A stretch of DNA of 64,000 nt, taken from JBFLVU01 sp037444825 (GTDB taxonomy: Bacteria > Acidobacteriota > UBA4820 > DSQY01). Positions within the stretch are counted from its first letter, which is position 1, and each line of letters opens with the position of its first letter. Below, piece by piece: positions 26,777 to 37,200 of the stretch. The translations under genes and the position numbers were made by a program. The stretch is taken from contig JBBILR010000002.1 in the NCBI GenBank assembly GCA_037444825.1, positions 1 to 64,000 on the forward strand, in the 5' to 3' direction. The notes beneath the pieces are model-generated. The model saw nothing but the letters and a program-made list of their open reading frames with translations. It was not told the DNA's origin and ran no database searches.

Positions 26777-26777
26777 T
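26747..26777 (+). terminator. Rho-independent terminator of secreted protein 2
   Basis: Same 10-bp GGCGCGGGGC/GAAA hairpin as after secreted protein 1, here with seven T. Confidence 0.95.
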
Positions 26778-27182
26778 CCTATGAAAAAGACTCCCGGGGA
26801 AGCCCGCGGCGCCGGGGGTGGGGCCAGGTGAAGCCGCCTTCGGGACGCGGCGTGGGAAAAAAGTGCGCGGCGTCACAAACCGGCCCATGGGCGAGGGACG
26901 GAAAGAAAGAAATCAGAACATCCGCCTTGGAAGGGAATAAGATCACTCCCAGCCCCGTTTCAAGAATAGGTCTTCCCTGAAGGGACCGAGTGTACCGGCC
27001 GCGGCGGGCGAAGGGTACTCGGCGGGAGGAGGATTGGTCATCGAGGAGAGAAAAGGTGGCCTCCGGGGGGCCCTCGGGGCCGGGAGGGGCGAGAGAAGCG
27101 GTGGTGGACCCGTCCAGAGGACGGGTTCTGGCGGTTTGAAGAACGGAAGCCCCTCGGGGGCGGTTCCGGGAAAGGAGGCACC
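26778..27182 (+). other. 400-bp upstream region of secreted protein 3
   Basis: No gene is visible. An A/G-rich patch (26900-26945) and a perfect 8-bp hairpin with AGA loop (ACCCGTCC / GGACGGGT, 27108-27126) stand out. The ribosome site is AAAGGAGG just before ATG 27183. I could not place a convincing promoter. Confidence 0.45.
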
Positions 27183-28295
27183 ATGAAAAAGGATGGGTGG
27201 AAACGGGCGGCTTGCGGCTTTCTGCTTCTGACCATCGGCCTGGCGTCGTCGGCGGCCCATCGGAACGACGATTGGGCGCGCAAGGGGAAGAAGGCGGCGG
27301 TTTCCGAGGTCCGGGCGGCGCACCCCAACCCCAGCGCCGCCGGGGGCCCCGACGCCTTCGGCTACCGGTACGAAGACTCCAACGAGCCGGGCGGGCCCGC
27401 TTTTAACTGGGTGGACATTTCGGGGACCGGAACGCCTGTGTCCTTCTTGGATGGCTGTGACGACGACTACGCCTTTCCCCTGGAAATCGGCTTCCCCTTC
27501 TCCTTCTACGGTCAGACCTTCACCCAGGCGGCGGTGGGGACCAACGGGCACCTCTACTTCCAGGACGAGTACCTGGGCTTGGGGAACACCTGCATCCCGG
27601 GGGAGACGGGCTACGCCGTCACCGAAAACTTCATCGCGGCCTACTGGACGGACCTCTACCCCTGCACGGGGGCCGTATACGCGGAGACCCTCGGCTCGCC
27701 CGGGAGCCGGCGCTTCGTGGTCCAGTTCGACGGTGTGGACTTTTACGATTGCGCAGAGAGCGGGTGGGGGCTCTCCTTCCAGATCATCCTGAACGAGGCG
27801 GACAACTCCATCCTCCTCCAGTACCTTCGGGCCGGCTACGGCTGCATGGGCGAGGACTACGGGGGGTTCGCCACCGTCGGCATCCAGCGCGACCCCTCCC
27901 TCGGCCTGCAGTACTCCTGCGAGGAGCCGGTCCTCGAGGACAACCTCGCCATCCTCTTCCACCTCGAGGAGCCCTTCACCCCCGACGTGACCTTCCTGGA
28001 CGACGCGGGCCGGTCGGAGCTGTGCGTCCAGCGGTCCAACGGGAGGTACCAGTGGACGAACCGGGACGGGAGCGTCTACACGGGCACGCTGGTGGTGGCC
28101 AACGGGGGGACGGCCTTCTGGACAACCCCCGAGGACCCGACGTACATCTTCGCCACCTACGACGTGCGGCGAAAGCGGGCGCGGGGCTACTTCACGAACA
28201 GCGAGGACGGAAGCTACAACTCCCTCTCGGACCGGAACACCACCAACAACCCCCCCTGCGGGAGCCTCGTCTTGCCGGGGGCGCCATCCCGCTAA
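27183..28295 (+). CDS. Secreted nidogen-like protein, member 3 of the NTTNNPPC family
   Basis: A 370-residue exported protein. Signal peptide (AACGFLLLTIGLASSAAH). The central beta-sandwich (about residues 58-265) has IGFPFSFYGQTFTQAAVGTNG, then AAYWTDLYP and FVVQFDGVDFYDC, a pattern resembling nidogen-type or choice-of-anchor domains of large bacterial surface proteins. It contains six or more cysteines. The shared C-terminal domain (about 268-360) follows, with NGGTAFWT, ATYDVRRKRARGY and NTTNNPPC. It ends with a 10-residue extension that the other two members lack. The C-terminal domain is clearly homologous but its DNA is diverged, so it was not part of the recent exchange between members 1 and 2. 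Confidence 0.87.
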   Translation: MKKDGWKRAACGFLLLTIGLASSAAHRNDDWARKGKKAAVSEVRAAHPNPSAAGGPDAFGYRYEDSNEPGGPAFNWVDISGTGTPVSFLDGCDDDYAFPLEIGFPFSFYGQTFTQAAVGTNGHLYFQDEYLGLGNTCIPGETGYAVTENFIAAYWTDLYPCTGAVYAETLGSPGSRRFVVQFDGVDFYDCAESGWGLSFQIILNEADNSILLQYLRAGYGCMGEDYGGFATVGIQRDPSLGLQYSCEEPVLEDNLAILFHLEEPFTPDVTFLDDAGRSELCVQRSNGRYQWTNRDGSVYTGTLVVANGGTAFWTTPEDPTYIFATYDVRRKRARGYFTNSEDGSYNSLSDRNTTNNPPCGSLVLPGAPSR

Positions 28296-28320
28296 GATCC
28301 GCCTTCGTGGAACCGGGGAG

Positions 28321-28350
28321 AGCGCGGGGCGCAAGCCCCGCGCTTTCTTT
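28321..28350 (+). terminator. Rho-independent terminator of secreted protein 3
   Basis: 10-bp stem AGCGCGGGGC with GCAA tetraloop, followed by TTCTTT. It resembles the terminators of members 1 and 2 in stem core and loop type but is not identical. It lies between convergent genes. Confidence 0.85.
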
Positions 28351-28430
28351 GTGCCCCGCCGGGGGGAATCCGGCGGCCAAGGAAGGCTTTGGGGGGCCGG
28401 TTCCGGAGGAGGCGGCCCCGGGGGGAGTCT

Positions 28431-29381
28431 TCAGTAAAACATCCGCCGGGCCAGGGGGAGGTCCCGAAAGTACGCCCTCGCCCGTTCCACGTCCTCGGCG
28501 ATCTGCGCCTTGAGAGCCTCGGGGGAGGGGAACTTCCGTTCGGGCCGCAGGAACTGGAAGAAGAGGCAGCGGATCCGCCTCCCGTAGAGGTCCCCCTCCG
28601 CGGAGAGGAGGTGGACCTCCACCGTGACCTCCCCCTCCCCGAAGGTGGGCCGCACGCCGAGGTTGGCCACGGCGGGGCGGAGGAGGGGATCGCCGTTGTC
28701 CACGGCCACCACGTACACCCCGCGGGCGGGGATCAGCTCGTTGTCGATGGAGAGGTTGGCGGTGGGGTACCCCAGCTCCCGGCCCCGGCCGTCGCCGTGG
28801 GCCACCACCCCTTCGATGATGTACGGCCGCCCCAGGAGACGGACGGCCTTTTCCATCTCCCCCTCGAGGAGCAGTCTTCGGATGGTGGAGGAGGAGACCT
28901 CCACGCCGTCCACCTTGAGCTTGGGGAAGGCGAAGGCCTCGTACCCCAGTTCGGCGGCCAGGGATTTGAGAAAGGTGATGTCCCCCGTGCGCTGGTACCC
29001 GAACCGAAAGTCGTCGCCGATGTAGATCTCCCGGGGGGAGAGCCTGTGGCAGAGGAGGCGCACGAAGGCTTCGGCGGAGAGGCGCCCGAAGGCCTCGTCG
29101 AAGGGGACCTCCAGAAGGACCTGGATGCCCAGGTGGGCGAGAATGTCCCGCTTCTGCGAAAGGGTCTGGATGAGCTGGGGGGCCTTTTCGGGGTGGAGGA
29201 CCTTGAGGGGGTGGGGTTCGAAGGTCACCACCACGCTGGTCCCCCCCTCTTCCCGTGCGCGGGAGATGACCTTTCGCAGAATCCGTTTGTGGCCTCGGTG
29301 GAGGCCGTCGAAGTTTCCGATGGTGACCATCACCGGGGCGGTGAGGGGGGGGATCCGGTCCAGGTCCTTGAGCAGGATCAT
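28431..29381 (-). CDS. ribF: Bifunctional riboflavin kinase/FMN adenylyltransferase
   Basis: A 316-residue cytoplasmic enzyme that makes FMN and then FAD from riboflavin. The N-terminal adenylyltransferase domain has IGNFDGLHRGHKRIL (about residues 20-34), YIGDDFRFGYQRTG (about 120-133) and VSSSTIRRLL (about 168-177). The C-terminal kinase domain has GRELGYPTANL (about 201-211) and ANLGVRPTFG. The length is typical. Its ATG overlaps the end of pgpA by 4 bp, so it is the last gene of the rimO-pgpA-ribF operon. Confidence 0.97.
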   Translation of the reverse strand: MILLKDLDRIPPLTAPVMVTIGNFDGLHRGHKRILRKVISRAREEGGTSVVVTFEPHPLKVLHPEKAPQLIQTLSQKRDILAHLGIQVLLEVPFDEAFGRLSAEAFVRLLCHRLSPREIYIGDDFRFGYQRTGDITFLKSLAAELGYEAFAFPKLKVDGVEVSSSTIRRLLLEGEMEKAVRLLGRPYIIEGVVAHGDGRGRELGYPTANLSIDNELIPARGVYVVAVDNGDPLLRPAVANLGVRPTFGEGEVTVEVHLLSAEGDLYGRRIRCLFFQFLRPERKFPSPEALKAQIAEDVERARAYFRDLPLARRMFY

Positions 29382-29869
29382 GCGAGCCTCGTCACGACGA
29401 TGGTCAGGATGCCGGCCAGGGCGCCGGCCAGAAGGTCGTCGGCCATCACGCCCAGGGTGCCGGGCAGTCTTTCCAGGGTGGCGATGGGAAAGGGCTTGAA
29501 GACGTCCAGGAGGCGAAAGAGGAGAAAGGCGATGAGGAGGTAAGGGAACTCCGGGTCCAGGAAGGCGAGGGCCGCCAGCATCCCGGCCACCTCGTCGAGG
29601 ATGACGAAGGAGGGATCGCGCTGTCCGGAGGCGGCCAGCACGGGGGGGACGGCCAGAAAGGCCAGGGCCAGGAGGACGGCCATTTCCGCGAGGGCCAGGA
29701 TCCAGCCCGTGCGCGGAGGGAGAAGAAAGGCCGGAAGGTAGAGAAAGAGGCCCACGGCGGCCCCCACGGTGCCCGGCATGAGGGGGGTGTAGCCCAGCCC
29801 CAGGACGGTGGCCGCCGCCTGGGCCCAGAGGGGGCCGTTCTTGAGCGGTCTCGGCTCACGCGGGGCCAA
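29378..29869 (-). CDS. pgpA: Phosphatidylglycerophosphatase A
   Basis: A 163-residue inner-membrane enzyme that dephosphorylates phosphatidylglycerol phosphate. Conserved blocks are present: GLGYTPLMPGTVGA (about 24-37), DPSFVILDEVAGM (about 84-96), FRLLDVFKPFPI (about 117-128) and GTLGVMADDLLAG. There are four hydrophobic helices. The start is TTG 29869, chosen because GGGAG lies 6 nt upstream and no in-frame ATG precedes the first conserved block. It overlaps rimO by 14 bp. Confidence 0.93.
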   Translation of the reverse strand: MAPREPRPLKNGPLWAQAAATVLGLGYTPLMPGTVGAAVGLFLYLPAFLLPPRTGWILALAEMAVLLALAFLAVPPVLAASGQRDPSFVILDEVAGMLAALAFLDPEFPYLLIAFLLFRLLDVFKPFPIATLERLPGTLGVMADDLLAGALAGILTIVVTRLA

Positions 29870-31175
29870 GGATCTCTCCCACGAGGTCGTAGGGGTGCGC
29901 CTCCGTGACGCGGACCTTGGCGAAGGTCCCCGGAGGGGCGAAGCCGTCGTTGAGGAGAACCTTGCCGTCCACGTCGGGGGCCTGGGTGGGGAGGCGGCCC
30001 TCCAGGAGGTGCTCGGTCTCCTCGGAGACCCCTTCCACCAGCACGGTGACCTTCTGGCCCACCCGGGCGAGGTTCTTTTCGTAGGAGACGGCCTGCTGGA
30101 GGGCCAGTAGCCGCTCCTGGCGCCGGCGCTTGGTGCGGTTGTCCACGGGGTCGCCCAGGGGATGGGCCTTGGTCCCCTCCTCCCGGGAGTAGGTGAAGAC
30201 GCCTAGGTGGTCGAAGCGGGCCTCCCTCACGAAATCCAACAGGAGACGGAAGTGCTCGCGCCTTTCCCCGGGGAAGCCCACGATGAAGGTGGACCGCACG
30301 GCGAGGCCGGGGACGGTTCGCCGCGCCTTTTCGAGAAGGCGGAGAAAGGCCTCGGCGGAGCCCCCTCTCCCCATGGCCCCCAGGATCTCGGGGTGGGCGT
30401 GCTGGAGGGGAAGGTCGAGGTAGGGCACCACCCGGGAGCAGGAGGCCATGGCCTCCAGCAGGGGGCGGCGCAGGCGGTTGGGGTAGGCGTAGAGGACCCG
30501 GATCCAGGGAACCTCCGTCTCCTTCTCCAGGCGGCGCAGCAGCATGGCCAAGCCGTCCTTGAGCCCCAAGTCCCGGCCGTAGTCGGTGGTGTCCTGCGCG
30601 ACGAGGACCGCCTCCCTCACCCCCCGCTCCGCCAGGGAGCGGACCTCCCGGACCACGTCGTCCGGGGGGCGGGAGCGGAAGGCGCCGCGGAAGGAGGGAA
30701 TGGGGCAGAAGGAGCAGGGGTTGTCGCAGCCTTCGGCGATCTTGACGTACGCGAGGTGGGGCGGCGTGGAGAGGAGGCGGGGGGAGAGGCCGTCGTAGAG
30801 CGGCATCTCGACGCCCACGGGGGCGTCGGGTTTCTCCTCCGTGAGCAGGCGGGCCACCTGGCCCACCGCCCCCAGGGGGATGAAGCCGTCGATCTCCGGG
30901 ATAGCCTGGCGAAGCTCCTCCTTGTAGCGCTCCACCAGGCACCCCGCCACGAGGAGGCGGCGGACGCGTCCCTCCTTCTTGCGCACCGCCACCTCGAGGA
31001 TGGCCCGGATGGACTCCTCCTTGGCGGCGTCGATGAAGCCGCAGGTGTTCACGATGACCGTTTCGGCGTCGGGGTCCGCCGTCACCTCGTGGCCGGCCGC
31101 CCGGAGTTGCCCGAGCATCCACTCGCCGTCCACCCAGTTCTTGGGGCACCCCAGCTGGACCATGGCCAGGCGCAT
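29856..31175 (-). CDS. rimO: Ribosomal protein S12 methylthiotransferase
   Basis: A 439-residue radical-SAM methylthiotransferase that modifies an aspartate of ribosomal protein S12. The N-terminal UPF0004 domain has three cluster cysteines (LGCPKN, NTCGFI, AGCLVERY). The radical-SAM motif is CDNPCSFCPIPSFRG (about residues 150-164), and a TRAM domain closes the protein. The PIPSFRG form and NTCGFIDAAKEES favour RimO over MiaB. ATG 31175 is chosen because GGGAGG lies just upstream and the next residues match the family start. A TACCTT -10 box lies about 20 nt further up. Confidence 0.95.
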   Translation of the reverse strand: MRLAMVQLGCPKNWVDGEWMLGQLRAAGHEVTADPDAETVIVNTCGFIDAAKEESIRAILEVAVRKKEGRVRRLLVAGCLVERYKEELRQAIPEIDGFIPLGAVGQVARLLTEEKPDAPVGVEMPLYDGLSPRLLSTPPHLAYVKIAEGCDNPCSFCPIPSFRGAFRSRPPDDVVREVRSLAERGVREAVLVAQDTTDYGRDLGLKDGLAMLLRRLEKETEVPWIRVLYAYPNRLRRPLLEAMASCSRVVPYLDLPLQHAHPEILGAMGRGGSAEAFLRLLEKARRTVPGLAVRSTFIVGFPGERREHFRLLLDFVREARFDHLGVFTYSREEGTKAHPLGDPVDNRTKRRRQERLLALQQAVSYEKNLARVGQKVTVLVEGVSEETEHLLEGRLPTQAPDVDGKVLLNDGFAPPGTFAKVRVTEAHPYDLVGEILGPA

Positions 31176-31241
31176 GGCGCCTCCCGCGGGGGAAAAGGTA
31201 GCACGGGGCGGGGGAGGGGGCAACGCGGGAGGGCGGGGGCG

Positions 31242-31268
31242 AAAAAAAGGGGCCCCCGAAGGGGCCCC
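31242..31268 (-). terminator. Rho-independent terminator of the VWA-RCC1 giant gene
   Basis: Minus strand: 8-bp stem GGGGCCCC with a TTCG tetraloop and seven T. It lies 20 bp after the stop of the 2453-residue protein. Confidence 0.95.
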
Positions 31269-31287
31269 CAGGGGAAAAGACTCGGAC

Positions 31288-34200
31288 TCACCAGGACCAG
31301 ACGGTGGTGGCCTCGCCGCCGTCGGGGTTGACGAAGCGGAAGGTCTTGGGGACCCCCCTGGGCACGGTGGTCTTGAGGGTGGATCCGGTGAGGACGATCT
31401 TCGTGGAGGACTTGTAGACGACGCCGGTCCACTCGGTCCCGTCGATGTACACCTTGATCCCCTGCTGGAGGTTGGATCCGTTGACGACGATCTTGAAGGG
31501 CGGGGACTTCTTGACCATGGAGGCGATGACCGGGGGATCCACGATGGTGATGGTCTGGGAGGCGGTGGCCGTCTGGCCCAGGCCGTCGGTTACGGTCAGC
31601 GTGATGGTGTAGGTGGCCTTGGTGGCCCAGGCGTGGCTCACGGAGGCGCCCGTGGCCGTGCCCCCGTCTCCGAAATTCCAGGCGTAGGCGTAGTGGCCGT
31701 CCCCGCCCGACGCGGAGGCGCTGAAGGTGACGGGAACGTTGGGGCCGGCGGAGGAGCGGCCGGAAATGGAGGCGCTCACGGGGCCGTAGACCTTCACGGT
31801 GACCTCGTTGCTCTGGGCCGAATTCCCGGCGCCGTCGTAAACGGTGGCCCTCGCGGTGTAGGTGCCCGGGGCCGAATAGGCGTGGGTGGGGTTCGCGCCC
31901 GAACCCGACGAACCGTCCCCGAAGGCCCAGGTGAAGGTGGGGAAGTACCCGTCGCCGCCGGAGGCGGAAACGTGGAACGACACGGCCTGGCCAACCCGGG
32001 CCCGGGAGGGCTGCACGGTGGCCCTGGCCATGACGGGGGAGTACACCCGCACGGTGACGGGGGCGCTGGTCTTCACGGACCCCTGGCTGTCCATGACCGT
32101 GACGATGGCCGCGTAGGTCCCGGGGACGGCGTAGGTGTGGGCGGGGGGATCGGCGGAGGTGCCGGTGCCCCCGTCCCCGAAGGACCAGGCGTAGGTGTAC
32201 GGGGTGGAGCCGCCCGTGGCGGCGCAGGAGAAGTCCACGGAGAGCGGCGCCGAACCGGAGGGGTTGGAGGGGGAGGCCGTGACGGTGACCGCCAGGCTCG
32301 AGACCGTGATGGTCGTCGCGGCGCGGGCGGTGTATCCGGAGGCGTCGGTGGCGGTGACCTGGGCCGTATAGGTTCCGGCCGCGGTGTAGGTGTGGCTCGC
32401 GGAGGCTCCCGTGGCCGTGTTGCCGTCTCCGAAGTCCCACGAGTAGCCGTAGGGAGGCGTGCCGCCCGTGGCGGCGGCCTGGAGGGTCACCGCGAGGGGA
32501 GCCGGCCCCGCCGCGGGGGTGGCCGCGGCGGAGACGCCGAAGGCCACGCAGAGGGAGTGGAGGGCCCCGCCGTCGGCCTGGAGGACGCCGGAAACGCCGG
32601 TGACCTGAACGGGGGTGCTCCGCGTGGTGGTGGTTCCGTCGCCCACCTGGCCGTCGCCGTTGGTGCCCCACGCCCACAGCGTGTGGTCGGTGCGGATGAG
32701 GAGGCTGTGGCGGTCGCCGGCGGCCACGGCGGAGGCGTTGGCGATCCCGGGGAGCTGCACGGGGGCGCGGCGGTCGGTGGTGGTTCCGTCTCCCAGCTGG
32801 GCGTAGTAGTTGTCGCCCCACACCCAGAGGGTCCCGCCGGACTTCACGGCGAGGTTGTGGTCCCGCCCCGCGGCGATGGCGGTGACGTCCGTGAGCCCCG
32901 AGACCTGGACGGGAGTCCGGCGGGTGGTCGTCGTGTTGTCGCCGCACTGGCCGTCGGCGTTGTTCCCGCAGGCCCAGACCGTGCCGTCGCTCTTGAGGAT
33001 CAGCGTGTGGTGCTCGCCGGCGGCCACGGCGGAGGCGGTGACGATCCCCGAGACCTGCACGGGGGTGTGGCGGTCGGTGCTCCCCCCGTCGCCGCACTGG
33101 CCGTAGTAGTTGTCGCCCCACGCCCACACGGTGCCGTTGGACTTTCGGGCCACGGCGTGGTAGCCGCCCGCGGCGATGGCGGTGACGCCCGTGAGGCCCG
33201 AGACCTGGACCGGCGTGAACCGGTCGGTGGTGGTCCCGTCGCCGAGGTTCCCGTTTCCGTTGTCGCCCCACCCCCAGACGGTCCCGTCGGCCTTGAGGGC
33301 GAGGCTCCAGTTGATGCCCGCCGCCACCTGCACCACGTTGGAGAGGCCCTGCACCTGCTTCGGGAAGCGGCTGGGAGTCTGGGTGCCGTCGCCCAGCTCG
33401 CCCGAGCCGTTGTTGCCCCAGGCCCAGACCGTCCCGTCGGCGGCGAGGCCCAGGGAGTGGTCGCTACCCGCGGCCACCTGCACGAAGGCGGAGGGGCCCA
33501 GCACGCCCACGGGACCGGTGCGGTCGGAGCCGCTGGTGCCGTCGCCCACCTCCCCGCTGTTGTTGTTGCCCCATCCGTGGGCGTTGGAGGCCACGGAGAG
33601 GACGGCCGTCTGACTGTAGGTGCTGCCGCAGGAGGCGGTGACCTTCACCCAGTACCTTTTCGTGGTCTGGACGGCGGGCGTGGTGTACGTGCTGGAGGTG
33701 GCCCCCGAGATGGGGGAGGTGATGGTCCCGCTGGGCCCCTCGTACCACTGGTAGGAAAGGGCGGTGGTGCCCTGGGCCGCCACCGAAAGGGTGACGCTGG
33801 ACCCGGGGCTCACCACCTGGCTTTGCGGGTGCGCCGTGATGCGGGGCTTGACGCAGGTGGCGTTGGTGACGGTGACGGTCCCCGTCTGCACGCACGGCTG
33901 GGCGCCGGTGGCGGTGGCCGTTAAGGTCCAGGTGTAGGTTCCGGGCGCTAAGTAGGCGTGGGTGGGGTTCTGCAAGGTGGAGAGGGGCGCCCCGTCCCCG
34001 AAGTTCCACTCGTAGCCCACGCCTCCGGTGCCGCAGGAAGAGACGGCTTGGCCGAAGAAGGCCGCCGGGACGGCGGTGAAGGCCGACGTGGGGGCCCAGG
34101 CCTGGCAGGTGACGGCGCAGGGGCTCCCGCACTGGCTCACGGCGCGGGCGTAGGCGGTGCACCCCTGGTAGGTCACGCAGATCTCCAGGTCGTGGACCGA

Positions 34201-37200
34201 CCCGTCGGTGTAGATCGTGTCGTAGGAGATGACGTACTGGTTGTTGATGAGGTTGCCGATGTCGGTGAGGATCTGCTGGAGGGCCCCGGCGTCGGTCCCC
34301 CGGTAGTACTTCCCGCCCGTCTGGTCGGCGATCCGCTGCATCACCGCGTCGTCGGGGCTTCCGAAGCCGATGGTGTAGATGGGGATGCGGGCCTGCTGGG
34401 CGTAGGCGATGATCTCCGCCTCGGTGTGGGAACTGCTGTTGTCCTCCCCGTCGGTCATGGCGAGGACCGCCTTGCGGCCCGTCTTGGCGGCGGTGGCCAC
34501 GAGGGCGTCATAGGTGGCGTCGAAGAAGGCGGTGGAGCCTCCGCTGTAAGCGTACCCGTCGATGGCGGCGTAGAGGGCCTGCTTGTCGGCGGTGAAGTCG
34601 ATCACGAAGTCCACCTGCGAATCGAAGCCCCAGACCGCCACCTGGTCCGACGCGCCGAGGAGGCCCACGAAGGTCTTGGCCGCGTTCTTCTCCAGCTGGA
34701 ACTGGGAGGAGCCGAGGCTGCCCGAGTTGTCGATGGTGATGCCCACGTAGAGGGTGGATCCGCTCTGTCCCGCGCCGGTCACGGTGAAGTTCTGCGGCAC
34801 GCCGTCCTCGCTGACGCAGAAGGAGGAGGCGGTGAGCCCCTGGACCGGCTGGCCCTGGCCGTCGAAGACGCTGACCACCGCCTGCACCGTGGGGCACCGG
34901 GAGGGGTCCACCTGGGCGATGGCGAGGGTGGGGCAGGTTCCCGACGCCCCGCACCGGAAGGTCCCCTGGACCCACCGGGTGCACCCGCCGGTGGTCACGC
35001 AGAACCGGAGGTCGTGCAGGGCGCCGTCGGTCTTGGTGGTGGTGTAGGAGACCACGTACTGGCTTCCGAGGAGGGTGCCGATGGCGGAGAGGATCTGCTG
35101 GAGGTTCTGGGAGGAGGCCGAGGCGAAGAAGAGGCCGCCCGTCCTCGCGGCGATGTCCTGAAGGACGGCCTGGTCGGCGCTCCCGAAGGCGATGGTGAAG
35201 ACGGGGATGCCGAGGCTCTGCGCGTAGAGGACGAGCTCGTCCTTGCCGTGGGAGGAGGAGTTGTCCTCCCCGTCCGTCATGGCCACGACGGCCTTTCGGC
35301 CGGACTTGGAGGCGGCGTTCGTGAGCGCCGCCCATACCCCGTCGTAGAAGGCCGTCATCCCCCCCTTGTAAGGGTAGCCGTCGATGGCGGCGAGCAGGGT
35401 GGGTTTGTTCGACGTGAAGTCCTGGACCAGGTCCACCGTGCTGGTGAAGCCGTACACCGCGCACTGGTCGCCGGCGCCCAGCAGGTTCACCAGGGCCTTG
35501 GCGGCGGTCTTTTCGTCGTTGAAGGCCGACGAGCCGAGGGAGCCCGAGTTGTCGATCACCTGCGCGAGATACAGGGAGGTCCCGCTCTGGGAGGCGGTGG
35601 TCACCGTGAAGTTCGTGATGGAGGCGCCGTCCTCCTCGACGCAGAAGGCGGAAGAGGAGAGGCCCGTGACGGGGTTCCCGGTGGCGTCCCGGACCGTGAG
35701 AATTCCCCTCACCGTCGGGCACGCGGAGGTGTCCACCTGGGCCAGCGTCACCTGGGGGCAGTTGCCCCCGCCGGAGGTCCCGCACCGCATGGTTCCCGAG
35801 GCGTAGGTGGTGGGGCAGCCGGGGAGGCTCTGGAGGCAGACGTCGAGGGCGTGGCTCTGGCCGTCGTTCTTCGTGGTGGTGTAGGTGAGGACGTACTGGT
35901 TGTTGATGACGTTGCCGATGTCGGTGAGGATCTGCTGGAGGTTCTGCGAGGTGGCCGAGGCGTAGTAGCGGCCGCCGGTCTGGGTGGCGATGGCGGTGAG
36001 GACCGCCACGTCCGCCGAGCCGAAGCCGATGGTGAAGACGGGGATGCCCAGGCTCTGGGCGTAGGCGATGAGTTCGGCCTGGGAGTGGGAGGAGGAGTTG
36101 TCCTCCCCGTCGGTCATGGCGATGACGGCCTTTCGCCCCGTCCTCGGCCCCGTGAGGGAGAGGGCCTGGTAGACCGCGTCGTAGAAGGCCGTCATCCCCC
36201 CCTTGTAGGGGTACCCGTCGATGGCGGCCTGGAGGGCGGCCTTGTCGGTGGTGAAGCCCTGGACGAGGTCCACCTGGCTCGTGAACCCCAGGAAGGCCGC
36301 GGCGTCCCCGGCGGCCAGGAGACCCACCAGGGCCTCGGCGGCGTTCTTCTCGTCGGCGAAGGCCGAAGAGCCGAGGCTTCCGGAGTTGTCCACCACCAGG
36401 GCCGCCTGGAGCGCGTTTCCGCCCCCGCTGCCGGTGGTGAGGGAAAAGCTCTGGGAGACCCCGTCCTCCGAGAGGCAGAAGTTGGAGGCCGTGAGACCCG
36501 TCACCGCCTGTCCCGAAGGGCTGGTCACCGTGACCACGACCTTCACCGTGGGGCAGGAGGCGGTGTCCACCTGGGAGACGGTGAGGGTGGGGCAGCTCCC
36601 GCCGGCGCCGCAGGTGAAGGAGCCCTGGGCGGTGAGGAGGGAGCAGCCGGGGGCCTGGACGCAGGGTTCCAGCGTGTGGCTCTGGCCGTCGGCGCGTGGG
36701 GTGGTGTAGGTGATCACGTACTGGTTGTTCATGACGGCGCCGATGGCTTGGAGGATGGCCTGCAGGTTCCCCGAGGAGGCGGCGGCGTAGAAGCGGCCCC
36801 CCGTCTGGGTGGCGATGGCCTCCAGGACCTGGGTGTCCGCGCTACCGAAACCGACGGTGAAGACGGGGATGCCGAGGCTCTGCGCGTAGGCGATGAGCTG
36901 GGCCTGGGAGTGGGAGGAGGAGTTGTCCTCCCCGTCGGTCATGGCGACGACGGCCTTCCGGCCGTTTCGGGTGGAGGTGTTGGAGAGGGCCTGGTAGACC
37001 GCGTCGTAGAAGGCCGTCATGCCGCCCTTGTACGGGTAGCCGTCGATGGCCGCGGAGAGGGCGGCCTTGTCGGCGGTGAAGTCCATCACCAGGTCCACGG
37101 CGCTGGTGAAGCCGTAGACCGCCGCCTGGTCGGAGGCGCCCAGGAGGGCGATGAAGGCCTCGGCGGCGGCTTTCTCTTCGTGGAACGAAGACGACCCCAG

